A stretch of 64,000 bases of DNA from Humulus lupulus (lineage: Eukaryota; Streptophyta; Magnoliopsida; Rosales; Cannabaceae), in the NCBI RefSeq assembly GCF_963169125.1, contig NC_084802.1, forward strand, positions 112,162,903 through 112,226,902, read 5' to 3'. Below, in pieces: positions 49,347 through 60,745 of this stretch. Each line of letters begins with the position of its first letter. The stretch's first letter is position 1. The notes beneath the pieces are model-generated. The model ran no database searches. It saw only the letters and a list, made by a program, of their open reading frames with translations, and was not told where the DNA came from. A program made the position numbers and the translations under genes.

Positions 49347-51609
49347 TGTAACGACCCAAATTAGCTATTAAGGCTTAAGGGCCTTGATTAGTGTGTCAGG
49401 AGGGCAGGTTGGGATTTATGTGTGATTTTATGAGTTAAATGCATGGTTATGATTTAAATCATGTTATTTGGCTATTTGTTTAACTGAGATGCATGACTAT
49501 GTTTACTAGTATGCATGTAGGCCCGGATCGTGTTAGAAGGGCGTAATTGTAATTTTGGCCATGTTGGGCATAACTGTGTTGGTATGTGATAATTGTATTC
49601 TGTGAATTGTACCACGTGGGTGTGGTTTTATTATTGTGATGCACGTGCCGAGATGGTCCTAGAGAGCTAGTTAACTTAAGAGTCACAACGGGATTTCTAT
49701 ACCCGGCTTGGGAGGAGCCTAGGGGTACCTCGAGAATTTTATGGTTAAGTTGAGATTTAGCGGGTAATGGCTATTGGAGATTTAGTAACCTGGGTAACCA
49801 TTAGTTACTGCTGAGAGTAACAAGTTTTAGAAAGAAAATGGTAGAAATGAAATAGAAATGAAAGGACTTAAGTGCCCTTGAGGTTTAGGTAGGAAAGGAT
49901 AGGCAAGGAGGGGAAAAATGGTCATTTGGTTGGGAATTAGATAAATGGCAGCTGGGTTATATGGGGTACACGGTTTGGGGCTTAGTTATTTTGGTCATTG
50001 ATTGGTTTTGTTAAAAATAAAGAGAAGAAAAGTTAGGGCAATGAGAAGAAGAAGAAGAGAAGAAGGAGCTGAAATTTGGAGACTTAGGAGATGAATCAAG
50101 GGAGCTTAGGATGGGATTCTCTACTTAAGGTAAGGATTTATGCATATTTAAGTTTGATTATGTTTAGATTTGTGAAACTTAAAGCTTGAGTTAAGTTTTT
50201 TAAAGTTTGAGTTTGAAGTTGCTGATTTTTGCAATCTAAGGGTGGATTGTTGGATATGTTTGTGTTTTGAGCTTGAATCTAGTGTTTATGGGTTGTTAGA
50301 TGGTCCATTTGAAGTCTTAAATTGATTTTGGGGTTTGGGTATTGGTTTGGTATGATTTGGGAAGGTTTTAGCTCGGAGAAAACGCAAGAGAAAACCCAGA
50401 AATCTGGGTTCGCGTATGAGCGCCGCGACCCTGTTCTTGGGCGGCGCGAGGTTGCATCAGGAGGAGGCCAAGTCGCTGGGCGCCGCGGCCCTTGAAGGGA
50501 GTGCCGCGGCCCTAGGCCAATTTTGACACCCAAAATTCTGGTTTTTAGGGCTTTTGCCCGGGGACTCGGGGGTTGGTTCCGATGTATCGTTTTAGGGAAA
50601 TAGAGGTTCCGAGAGTGCGTGATTGGTCCCGGGAAGTGGTTTTGGGTTGGTTAGTATTAAAAGTGTTGTATGTGTGTTGTGACTAGGATTTCGAGGAGGC
50701 TCGTGCTAGAGGACCGTGCTTGTGGCCTTGGTGCATCAGAAAGCTCGGGAAGCAGGTAAGAAAACTATATCACCCGTAGGATGGGGCGTGGGCCCATAGT
50801 GTGATTGCGGGGCACGGCCCTATATTGCATGATGAGATGATTGCCGGGCATGGCCCTATATTGCATTACATGTTAGGGTGTAGACTTAATGAATTAATAT
50901 TTAGTGGAATGTTGTTGTGTTATGCTATATGTGTGATTATAGTAAATTGAACGGCAAGGGCCGAGAACGGCATAGGCCGGGTACGGCAGCGGGGCCGAAA
51001 GTAACACCTAGCACATGGGATGCTATAGTCAGGGTTGGACCCAAGGGATACATGAGTTATCCTCGCGGTGAGAACCGATACCCCAGGGCTTTGGTAAGGT
51101 TTCTGGGGCGGCATGGCCGTGTTTGCTTAGTCTAATGATTGACTTGTTTATTTGTGGATTATCTGTTATGATAAACTGTATACATTGCATATGTTATGTT
51201 CTGCATGAGTTTTCTTGCTGGGCTTCGGCTCACGGGTGCTCTGTGTTGCAGGTAAGGGCAATGACTGAGTCAACCAACCATGAGTACGGAGAGCGTGAAG
51301 CGACGTGTACATGTTTGGCCTGCCCGACTGCTTTGGTTGGGGGTTTATTTGAAAATGGCTGTAATAATCTATGATTTTGTAACTGATCAACTGTAAACTT
51401 ATTTCAAGATGTAAATAGTTTTCAAACCTTATTTTGGGATCCCAATTGTCTAATACTAGAAGTTTTTATTGAGTCAACGCATTTTCAAAGATTACAGCCT
51501 TAACTTTTATTAGTCACACTTTTGCTTCAAAACCTCGGTTAGCGAGTTCATTGCACTGTTTTGTCTTAAAACTCACTTAGTAACGGCTCTAAGGAAGTAG
51601 GGCGTTACA
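49347..51609 (+). repeat. E2 3' LTR
   Basis: 2263 bp, near-identical to 42638-44905. Differences include the shorter GC patch near 50440 and single changes such as GAGACGG/GAGATGG and ATATTTGG/ATGTTTGG. Most are transitions. It ends GGCGTTACA before the GACGC duplication. Confidence 0.95.
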
Positions 51610-51614
51610 GACGC

Positions 51615-52349
51615 GAAAAGGTGCCAAAAATGCAAACACAACCACTTATAGTTGATTTTGACACCAAAAAGGGTCAAGTTAAAAAGAGGTAACCTAACCT
51701 TCCTAACTATTTTACTAGCCCAAATAAAATTCCAGAATGCACATGTACATACAAAAAGAGAAAATTGATAAGGGATTACTTACATGAGATAAAGAGCCTG
51801 TAGGTTCCGAGTCTTGTGTGAATATGAAAATACTGTGTCTGGTTAACCTAAAATTATTTTGTCCACCTCCAAATATCCAGGATCGACAAACAGAGAATTT
51901 TTGAGAGCAGCGAATGAATTCTTTGAGAAATGGGGTTTTTGAGAGCTCTTGAAGTGGGAAAGTTTAGAATGCAAAAGTGAAATGTGAAGGGATGCAAATT
52001 TTGAATACATACTAGTGTGCGTGGACGGGAAGAAATTCAATCCCAATAATTGTTCACCTATGGATAAGGTACTCAAGTGTGATCCAATGTTCACACTTTT
52101 CAATGTGCGGATCATGATCAGAAAGGACGTCTTGGGTACGGAATAGACATATTGGGCACGAAAAAGACCCTTCACTGAATGGAATCAATTGGTGGACCAA
52201 ACAATAGGGAGTCAACATGTGATGTCACCTTTTTAGAAGTGTCAAGCCTCAAGGTTGCTCAAACATCTCATCCGGAGTAACTCCCCTACAATTAATCTGC
52301 TAAAATAAAGTCTCCATTGTCCGAGGATGAGGGAAGACTTAGGGGAGAA
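51615..52349 (-). other. Tat1 3' interior: leader of antisense gene and polypurine tract
   Basis: Tat1 sequence resumes here after E2. On the minus strand it reads as a transcript leader (open but low-complexity frame 52175-51843) followed by GTAAGT at 51783-51778, a good splice donor. In the parallel Tat2 locus the leader, donor and ATG follow in the same order. The purine-rich GACTTAGGGGAGAA just before 52350 is the likely polypurine tract of Tat1. Confidence 0.55.
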
Positions 52350-53185
52350 TGTTATCTGTGTTTTTTCCAAGTGACATATGGCACACATTAAATAGTAATT
52401 AAGTCTTCATGGAAGCTAATTAAGTACCTTGGAACTTACTTCAAGCTCCACGAGAAGTAAGCCTTGCCTTTAATCATAGTTCACCACAACCAGAGGAGTA
52501 TGTCCTCGTGAGAATGCTACTTACCGAGGACTATGGTCTAGGATATTGTTCCAGAATGCTACCTCCAGATCTGTGAGATACATCCTCTAGATGTGGAACA
52601 AAGTTGGCAAGTGTCAAGCATAGTTATCCTGGACCTCAAGCAGTCATCCGATACTTACTGTTACACTGATCAGGGTGTCGATCCTGTACAAGCGACAAGC
52701 AGGATGTCTCACGACGCCGCCTGACATAGTAAAACATGTTGCTACCCTCCTGACACTGTCACGAGCATGTTGACCAATAAAGTAGTGGGGAGGTACCTTG
52801 TATTTGGCCCATTGAGATACGTGTGGCCCCACTAGCATATTAACTGGAGGAATTTACCATTTATAGTACATTTAAGTCCCCATTAAGGGAGGATAATTGC
52901 AATTAACCCTCATTAGGGAACTAATTGCCTCAGTCATCTATGAATAGGGTTAGGGCCCACTTTGTAAAGGATCCATATTTTATCTTTTTGTAATTAGAGC
53001 ATTGCCAAAACGTTGTCTCAAATTCACCATAGAAGCTTGACATTTGCAAGCTTTTATCATCCTAAATACAAGTGACTCATGGACTAAGGTTAATTCATAA
53101 CCTAAACCATGTAGAACTCTGTGTCTCAACTTTCATTTCTTTGCGCATTGTTTTATTTAGATGTTAGCGAAATAGCTAGTCAAAA
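52350..53185 (+). repeat. Tat1 3' LTR
   Basis: 836 bp, starting TGTTATCTGTG; the end is AGTCAAAA against AGTAAACA in the 5' LTR. Followed by ACTTG (53186-53190), one base different from ACTTA before the 5' LTR. Collinear with 25887-26709. Confidence 0.88.
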
Positions 53186-53190
53186 ACTTG

Positions 53191-54311
53191 CAATAAAAGG
53201 AAATTAAATTTGTAAATCAAAATAAAACATTGTTCAAACACAAGGAATAATGTTTTCCAAAAAAATCTAAAAATAAACTTAATAGACTGTCCCCAATGCC
53301 TTTCTTAGCTTTTCATTTCCAATCTTCCATCTTCTAGAACTTCATCAACAAGCTCCCTTAAATTAAAATATTCAACCATCTACATAGAAGAATGAACATT
53401 GTTAGTGGCCCCCCCTTAATCTAAAATGCAGAATGACAAGTCATTTTCCACTGAGTCATAAGAATGAAAAAATAATATTCACCTTTCTTATTCTTCATTA
53501 ATTCAGTGATAGTTTCTGGCTTGACTGATAAGATTTCATTATCATAAAACCACTTATCATATATGTGTCCATAAGTAGTATGGATGGCCTCTCATATATC
53601 ATATGCAGATGTAAAGCATTTCAAAGCTACTTTGGTTTCAATACTCAAATTTTGAAGTTAGTAATAGTGTGGCATGTGATCTATTCTCAACCACCTTATA
53701 TATTTGTCTTACTCATGCACTGAAGCTGCTAATGATTGTTCTTGTATGGCAAGTAACTTAACAACATCCAACAAATTTTCTCTCAATAATAAAATTTCAA
53801 TATCATGTCTCTAGACGATTATATTTTCATCATTAAGTGCAACAACAACACAACAATACTTTTCAGGCATAGTGTATAGGCAATTAAATAAATAAAAATA
53901 CAAGATTCATTATAATTGAATATAAATATCAAAACTTTCAAAAAGTAAACGTGATGCATGAGTGCACCAACGAAAACACATAAACTTATCATTTACTATT
54001 CCATGATAAACTACCCAACAATTAAAGTGCCGCCTTAGGGTTGGTCCAATTAATTTTAGACAGTCTAAAAGAGGATCTTATCTTTATTAATTAAATCTCA
54101 AAATGACTCATATTTTCCCTTTTAAAAAATAAATTACCAGTTGTTTGATGAAGAATCTATTATCTACTACAAAAGCTTAATTGTTACTTTGTGAGTGTAA
54201 CCGATTATTACAGAATTCAAAACTTAACTTAGAGAGTGGTGCCTTAGGGTTGATTAAACAAAAAATACATCACTCTTTCCTATCTTCGTAAGAAGTCAAC
54301 CTTGATATGAA
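53191..54311 (-). pseudogene. Probable copia gag region, continuation of the 24707-25881 element
   Basis: Minus-strand translation in one main frame from about 53870 to 53440 shows MPEKYCCVVVALNDENIIV, RHDIEILLLRENLLDVVKL and CFTSAYDIxEAIHTTYGHI, interrupted by TAG/TAA/TGA codons. The last part looks like the copia gag pattern 'tsAkdiWeaLxxtYg'. This fits the expected position, upstream of the integrase fragment on the other side of Tat1. It is a weak match and the tie to the same element is inference. Confidence 0.45.
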
Positions 54312-54316
54312 TATGG

Positions 54317-55038
54317 TGTTGACGCGATTTTTCGCCAACAATGTAGTAAGAAATAATAAGGTAGATTAGTGCTTAATAAACCGTAATGAAAAATAAATGT
54401 TTTCACTCAAAAACACAGAACTTTTACGTGGTTCAGTGATTAAAATCCACCTAGTTCACGAGTATAATATTATTGTTGTTTTTCTCTCTATTTTGACAGA
54501 GTTTTAGTATTATAGAATAATAGTCACTTTTCCGTCCAACATTCCCAGTATTTATAAGGGAATTTCATGGACAGTTTTGGGTAACAGCGTGAGTCAATCG
54601 TGCATTTACATAATTATTACATTTAATACAAATAATTCACATTTATATTAGGATATGATCCAATCACAAGATAAATGTACTCCTAATATCTGGGATATTA
54701 AATATGATAGCTTGGTCATAAATATGCATATAAAGGGATCCCGAATCTCTGGGGATCTACGGATATGGAATATACTAGATCTATCACAAGCTGGATATCT
54801 CCTCCAAGCGCATGCTTCAACAGCTGTTTTAATATTCTAAGCTCACGTTTCACAGCCTTCGTATCCGTAGCTTGAGTTAAACCCAGGACGCCTAATCACC
54901 TCGCGTGACCACATGACACTGGAGTTGCCCATGTGGATAATAAGAAAATATCATTCCCTTGATTATTTCTCCATACATTTATTTGTCAACTGTACCCGAG
55001 TTGAGTGAATGAACTCGGGCTAAAATTAGGGTACAACA
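54317..55038 (-). repeat. Tat2 3' LTR
   Basis: 722 bp. On the minus strand it starts TGTTGTACCC and ends CGCGTCAACA; the plus-strand end TGTTGACGCGATTTTTCGCC is partly palindromic. It is preceded on the minus strand by the purine tract at 55039-55051. No second LTR is in the window, so the assignment rests on ends, purine tract and position. Confidence 0.8.
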
Positions 55039-55051
55039 TTTGCCCCCCAAG
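55039..55051 (-). promoter_or_regulatory. Tat2 polypurine tract
   Basis: Minus strand CTTGGGGGGCAAA immediately before TGTTGTACCC of the 3' LTR, a strong plus-strand primer candidate. Confidence 0.8.
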
Positions 55052-55305
55052 ATCCTGCTCATGTATGACGTCGTCACTTTCTGACCTATACAGTAGGGGC
55101 TTTAAGACATCTGTTACACAAAACCACGCCTGCCCACTACTCAAGTACTGGACACGTGGTGTACCGCGATTGGCATCTGTTCGGGTTTTGAGGACTACAA
55201 TAATTGTATTGTCACTTTTTTGCCATCGTTTGGTCTATTTAATCTTGACCCTTGGATCATGAACCAACCCAATTGGATGGCCCAGATTAATCTACACAAT
55301 TTACG

Positions 55306-55313
55306 TATAAAAA
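55306..55313 (+). promoter_or_regulatory. TATA box of the Tat2 antisense gene
   Basis: TATAAAAAGG on the plus strand, just inside the element beside the 3' LTR and directed into the antisense gene. A leader follows, and GTAAGT at 55485-55490 is a consensus splice donor. The gene thus appears to have its own internal promoter, not an LTR one. Transcription is inference. Confidence 0.55.
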
Positions 55314-56067
55314 GGATGACCAGAGTTCAAACGTCACCACCTTTCATTTAAAAAATTTCCTTTTCTGCACTTCCAAGCCTTCTTTCCCAGAAATCCCAAA
55401 AACTGTTCATCTTACTCAGGCACTTAGAATCTTTCTAGGAGCTTCCCGTCACCGAGTCTACATCTTACCGTCGAAGAACACACTGTAAGTATCTCATTCT
55501 TTGGTTTGAAGAGTTTTTCCCTTTCCTTTTTTATCCAATGGAATTTCTATTCTTCACCATGTTCATCTGCAATACTCATTGTAGTTACTGTTAGGCTACT
55601 TCTAAATGTTTGTAGAGAATAGGTCTTGACTTAGGTTTGGTGGTGAATCCAAAAATGTTTTAGAAATAAGACATTCATAAAACTGGGAAATTTCTGGGTA
55701 AATCTGTGTAATCTTAATGGTACATTAATTTAAAGAATACCCATTTGGGGATAAAGGAAATAATGGGTTTTTAGGTTTAGAATCAGATATCTTAAAGGTT
55801 ATGTTTCTTGGGTGGTTTTTCATTAAACCACCTCCCAAGTAAAGTAGGGGTCTAACATTCTGACACACGGATCCCTAAATATCAGGGGTCTGGTAGGAAA
55901 CTGAGGTGCATAGCCCAGAATATCGCGTGGCATCACGCGATGGGGATGAGGCTAACCTAAGCATGTATAACAAAAGTAAAAAATTTCCCACTTCGTACTT
56001 TCGCGTCACAGTCTTAGATCATCTTAGGTCGCCTAGTAATTAGGTCGTTCTATCAATAGGCGATCTA

Positions 56068-58725
56068 ATGGCTCCTCAAAAGAAGAATGCCTAAAAGAAG
56101 AATGCCTCGAGCTCATCCTCCCAACAGATCGTGGTGGTGGAGAGGGAGATCGTGGTCGGCCTGAATGTGTACTTCAAAGCTGAGCGTATCATTTCCAAGA
56201 TCACGACTCAAGGGAGGGTGAACAAAATTATGCTGAGCCACAACATAGAGGTCGGAACTGGAATTATCTTAGCCCGACCTATGTTCGAAGGGGAATGGAG
56301 CTGCTCCCCTCTCCAAGACGACTTCGCAGCTTGGAGTGATGAACACCTAAAGGTTGGGGCCTTCCTCCCCCTGGACTAGTACTTTGCAGATTTTTTAAAT
56401 TACGTGAAGCTGGCTCCATTTCAGCTCCCCCCCAAATTCGTATAGGCTTTTGGTGGGGTTGAAGTATTTGTTCCTGAAACATGAGTGGGAGGTCCCCATT
56501 CTGGTAGACATTCTTTATTTCTTCTGCTTCAAGGCAAGCTCAGACCAGAAAGGACGTGGTGACAGATTCTACTACCTCACCCGATTCCCTAACTCGACCT
56601 TCGTCATTGAGCTTCCTAGTCATCCAAACGACTACAAAGACTTGTTCTTTATGTCGAATGGATTCCGAAACTGCGAACATCGATACTTCAACCGACCTCG
56701 TAACTCTTCTTTCCTTGCGAATTCAGCTCGTGACTTTCTATTTCTCTTAAGATATATATTTTTTGTCTTAACTGAATTTGTTTCTCGTGCATCCATATTT
56801 GCTAGGACAGGAAAGTCCGTGACCCTCAGGGGTCAATATGAGAAGCTATCTGGGATTCCCCCCATGAGAAGGACTACCGCCAGGTCATGAATGGCGTCAC
56901 AATGCTGGCCTGCCAGCTAATTGGTGAAGGCCAAACACTGGCCTTGAGGACCTGGGCTATCCTTTCGGTGATCCTCGAGCTCCCGTCATCTCAAGAGGCC
57001 TTGCTAGCCATTGAGGGAGAGGAGGATGAAGAGGATGAGGTGCCTCTACTATGAAAAAGGCAGGTTCCAGAGGCTATCCAGGAACTCAACCTAGAGTGAG
57101 TTGCGTCAGGGGCAGCAGCTGGCCCCTCCGGCCAAGGTAACCTATACCCCTTTAGGGACTTAGATAGGGTTGTTGCCGAGTTTAGGTTAGTTCGTTTCAA
57201 TCCAAATCAACTCATCCACTGCCATTCTTATAACCTAGATCGAACTATAACCCTGCTCCAGTTCGTAGACGACCTAGTGGTACGCTATTACAACAGTTAT
57301 CCTGAGGGTACAACCATAGTAGATAACACTGTAAACTTTAGATCCGCAATTTTTGAAGAGTATGGGACCAACCTTAGGACCTGGCCTTCTCTGCTCTAGG
57401 GTGCATTTGCCCCTGGATTTAGACAGTATGTAGAGGAATCCAGCCATAACGAAGGACTTGAACCTGAACCCCTTAGGATCCCAGAAATATTAGTCGTAGA
57501 ATCCCCCTCTCCTCCAATATTTCCAAGGCCGGAGGTCATGATAATAGACTCCTCCCCCAGCCCTGAGGGTAGGATCTTTGTTTATTTTCTTTCTTTATAT
57601 ATTTTTGACAATCTTATTCTTGAACTAATTCCTTCTTGTTCTTTTCAGGCGAAGAGATGGAACAACCCGGAGCTCCTGACCTTCGAACTGCTTTCCAAAC
57701 TAAGAAAGCCAGCTTGGTCCCCATCATAAAGAGGCTCAGCATCACGAAGAAAACCCCCCTGCAGCGAGAAACACCTCAAGATCCCTTGCCAAGGGGAAAG
57801 ACACGAGCTCAACTCGGGAATCAGTTCCGGTGAGTTCTGTTACCGCTAAGGTTCCCCCACCTCCTCCTCCACCTCGATTTGTACCTCCCCAGGCTCAAGT
57901 GATACAAGCTGAGCCCCCAGCTCCTACTGTCTGAATACCATTAGATCTTCAGGACCTGGAGAAGATCCCTTAAGTCTTTCGGGGTATGATTTATGGGACT
58001 GCGAGCCATATGGTGGGGCATGCCTATAAGGCCAACTCGAGGGATTCGAGGACCATCGAGGAGCGCAGCCCGAAGAATGTCATGGAATCATCTATGGGGA
58101 TGAACCTCACTGTAAGTTGTCTTTCCTTGGTGAAAAATTTCTTCTTATTGTGATCAAGGATATACCTCTAACTTGTTTTGTTATTCTGCAGTCTGTCCTG
58201 GCCCAGTATCCCAGCATAGTCTGTGCTAGGGCTAGGAACAATGAGCTTCGGGCTGATCTGAATGCTGCCAACACTACCCTGACTGCCATTCAAGAAGGCG
58301 AGCATGCCGCCAAAGCTGCCTTGGCAGCTGCTCAAAAGAGTGAGCATCATACCAAGGATGCTCTCGCATCGTCCCAGGAAAGCAAGCAGGCTGCAAAGAC
58401 TGCATTGTCTACCCTCCAGGCTCAAACGGTACAACTTCAGGCTGAGGTTGATGAAGCCAAAGCAAAACTGCTTGAGGCCAAGGCCGCAGTCAAAGAAGAA
58501 AAGGCGGTCTCATCGTCGGCCATGGAAGAGATGCTATACCAGTGCTGGGCCTTCAACCCGGATGGGAACTTCTCTTTCATGGGAACCGAGCTGTGGGATT
58601 CGTACCTTGCAAGATTCAAGGCTCGACTCTTGCAAGAACCGTCAGAGACTGGTGAGGCTTCTGGAGCAGCTGAGGGGGGTGACGAGGAGGTCACATCTTT
58701 GGGGCGAGCTGATGGAGCTCAGTGA
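56068..58725 (+). pseudogene. Tat2 antisense gene ('Transposase_28'-type gypsy ORF with coiled coil)
   Basis: Runs opposite to Tat2 gag-pol. ATG at 56068 (MAPQKKNA, stop at 56092). Conserved domain at about 56131-56700: VVGLNVYFKAERI, LPLD-stop-YFADFLNYVKLAPFQLPP, then after a +1 shift at a 7-C run VGLKYLFLKHEWEVPILVDI and YKDLFFMSNGF. Visible introns: donor near 56714 with acceptor TTTGCTAG at about 56806; 57570-57649 ending TTCTTTTCAG; 58112-58191 ending TTCTGCAG. The last exon (58192-58725) is open and encodes an Ala/Lys/Glu-rich coiled coil, then a CWAFNPDGNFSFMGTELW tail usual for this family. Role unknown; the protein is specific to Tat elements, not a host gene. Confidence 0.75.
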
Positions 58726-59009
58726 TACCTCTCTTGTATTTGTCTGTAATTGTTTTAGTTTTTTTATTAAACAATTGCATTCGGGCTTAGTTCGAGGTTT
58801 TTTCTCCTCGGGATAATTTGCTTGCTTTACTTCAATATACATCTAACTTTTTGATCCATTTATCTATCCTTTACTATCTCTCATGTTTATGAATCCTTAG
58901 ACTTGTACATTCGAGATTTTAGGAATCGATTTTTAGATTGGGATAGAATTTATCGAGCTTGGTTATATCCAAGTTTTGTGTCTTGATTTGTATCATACAT
59001 GTTAAAAAA
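58726..59009. other. Tat2 spacer
   Basis: AT-rich 3' end of the antisense gene, probably its 3' untranslated region. No other signal recognised. Confidence 0.4.
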
Positions 59010-59525
59010 TCAGGCCTTGAACCCAGTTATATTCGGGGTTTTTAATATTTTAAACATAGTTCGTGTTAGGTTTATTGATAACTCGAGCTTTAACAAGCCC
59101 TTGATATTAAACAATTTTCCCAACTTTCAAAGTTTCTGACCTAGTTATGTCTAGGGTTTTAAATGATTTAAACTTAGTTCGTGCTAGGTTTATTGATAAC
59201 CCGAGCTTTAACAAGCCCTTGAATAATCAATTTTTTCAAGCTCTAAGTTTTTCACCTAGTTACGTCCAGGGTTTTAAATGATTTAAACTTAGTTTGTGCT
59301 AGGTTTATTGATAACTCGAGCTTTAACAAGCCCTTGAATAATCAATTTTTCCAAGCTCTAAGTATTTGACCTGGTTACGTCAAGGATTTAAAATGATTTA
59401 AACTTAGTTCGTGCTAGGTTTATTGAAACTCGAGCTCTTAAAAAGCTGTCGAATAATAATTTTTTCCAAGCCTCTAAGTTTTGGACCTGGTTGTATCCAG
59501 AGATTTTAATGATTTAAACTTATCA
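59010..59525. repeat. Tat2 tandem-repeat block, ~116-bp period
   Basis: About 4.4 units. The segment AAACTTAGTTCGTGCTAGG recurs at 59052 (variant), 59170, 59285 and 59400, with a truncated unit at 59516. Each unit also has CTCGAGCTTTAACAAGCCC and a CTAGTTACGTC...AGGGTTTT stretch. It lies between pol and the antisense gene, as in Tat1, but the sequence and period differ. Confidence 0.88.
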
Positions 59526-59688
59526 AGAAAGCTTAATTTTTCCAATCTCGGGTTATATGCCCCCCAAGTAACCAGAATGTAGACACTTTCTTGGTTGCTT
59601 TTACAAACACTAGAATATGAACTCATACAATCTTAAAAATTATTTAATAAAATGGCTTTTATAAATAAGCCTTACATTGATGGTGGTG
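59526..59688. other. Tat2 spacer between tandem repeats and pol end
   Basis: Non-coding sequence with a TATGCCCCCCAAGTAACCAG stretch (minus-strand purine run) near 59558. No gene seen. Confidence 0.35.
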
Positions 59689-60745
59689 CTACTGATAATA
59701 TTTTTTCAAATGCAGGGCCTTCCAGGTCCATGGGACTACTTCCCCATTTAGCCTAGCTATCTTGAAAGTTCCTTCACGCAAAACCTCAATGACCTGATAT
59801 GGTCCCTCCCAATTCGAACCTAAAACACCATCCTTGGGATCTTTATTTGCTAGAAATACCCTTCGAAGAACCAGGGCGCCCAATCCAAATCTATGCGTCT
59901 TAACTTTAGAATTAAAATAGCGAGTAATTTTTTGTTGATAATGTGCGAGTGTAACTGCGACTCTTCTTATTTTTCTTCAATTAGATCGAGGGATGCATTA
60001 AGTAGTCCCTCATTCCACTCTTGGTTGAATGTCCTTTGCCTGTGAGTGGCTACCATGGCTTCGACTGGAAGGACGACCTCGCTTCCAAAAGTTAAGGAAA
60101 AAGGAGTATGTCCCATGGAGGTTCTGTGAGAAGTTCGGTAGGCCCAAAGTACTTGCAGGAGAAGTTCAGGCCATAATCCTTTGGCCTCGTCTAACCTCTT
60201 CTTCAGGCTCGCCTTTAGGGTTTTGTTCATAGCCTTGACCTGTCCATTGGCCTGCGGATATGCTATTGAGGAGAAACTCTTAATAATGTCGTATTTTTCA
60301 CAGAAGTCAGTGAAGAGATAACTGTCGAATTGTATCCCATTGTCTGACACAATCTTTTTAGGAAGAATAAATCGACATATAATACTCTTCACCATGAATT
60401 CTAGGGACCTCTTTGAAGTGATGGTTGCCAGAGGTTCGGCTTCTACCCACTTTGTGAAATAGTTGATCGTCACCACCGCATAACAAAATCCTCCATTCCC
60501 ATAGGTAGGGACCCTATTAGGTAGATTCCCCATACCAGGAATGGCCATCGGGATGAGATCATCGTTAGCACAACTGGAGCAGCTTGGGAAACTATGGAGA
60601 AATGTTGGCATTTGTCGCACTTCTGGACATACGAGATTGAATCTTTTGTTAGAGTGGGCCAAAAATAGCCCTGCCTCAGTATTTTTAGTGCTAGGTTTTG
60701 CCCCCCATCATGATCTCCACAAAAACCTTCGTACACTTTTTGCAA
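59689..60745 (-). pseudogene. pol: Tat2 integrase and pol C-terminus
   Basis: Minus strand. Zinc-binding domain from 60745 (FCGDHDGGQNLALKILRQGYFWP, CDKCQHF), then the core. A frameshift near 60505 is needed to pass from WGIYLIGSLP to YAVVTINYFTKWVEAEPLA. Catalytic residues: first Asp is Tyr (IYLIG for expected DLIG), second Asp kept (VSDNGIQF), Glu changed to Lys (ANGQVKAMN). The core ends near 59967; after a stop the C-terminal domain is open at 59883-59689 (GALVLRRVF, GSNWEGPYQVIEVL, WKALHLKKYYQ). It would insert element DNA into the genome but is inactive. Confidence 0.9.

Larger units (their letters stand above)
42638..51609 (+). mobile_element. Complete gypsy element E2 (young, non-autonomous)
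   Basis: 8972 bp from TGTAACGACCC to GGCGTTACA with a perfect GACGC duplication (42633-42637 and 51610-51614). LTRs of 2268 and 2263 bp; exact tRNA-iMet primer site; intact polypurine tract; interior 4.4 kb without intact gag or pol. It sits between the antisense gene of Tat1 and its leader. By hand I count about 22 substitutions and one 5-bp indel between the LTRs, about 1%, the lowest in this window, so E2 is the most recent full-length insertion here. Confidence 0.95.
25887..53185 (+). mobile_element. Tat1: Tat-lineage Ty3/gypsy element with four nested insertions
   Basis: Bounded by LTRs at 25887-26709 and 52350-53185 and by the near-identical duplications ACTTA (25882-25886) and ACTTG (53186-53190). 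Order: 5' LTR, gag, protease, RT, RNase H, integrase, tandem-repeat block, antisense gene, polypurine tract, 3' LTR. The RT wording (YMDDMLVKS) and the extra antisense gene with a gypsy-type 'Transposase_28' domain mark the Tat/Retand group. Of the 27.3 kb, about 14.3 kb is later insertions (27309-28314, 29870-32189, 33769-35812, 42638-51609), leaving about 13 kb, which is plausible for this lineage. All coding frames are broken. Confidence 0.9.

Noticed and set aside
58304..58816. 170-codon plus-strand ORF
   Set aside because: Alternative frame of the coiled-coil exon of the Tat2 antisense gene; the in-family frame is the one ending at 58725.
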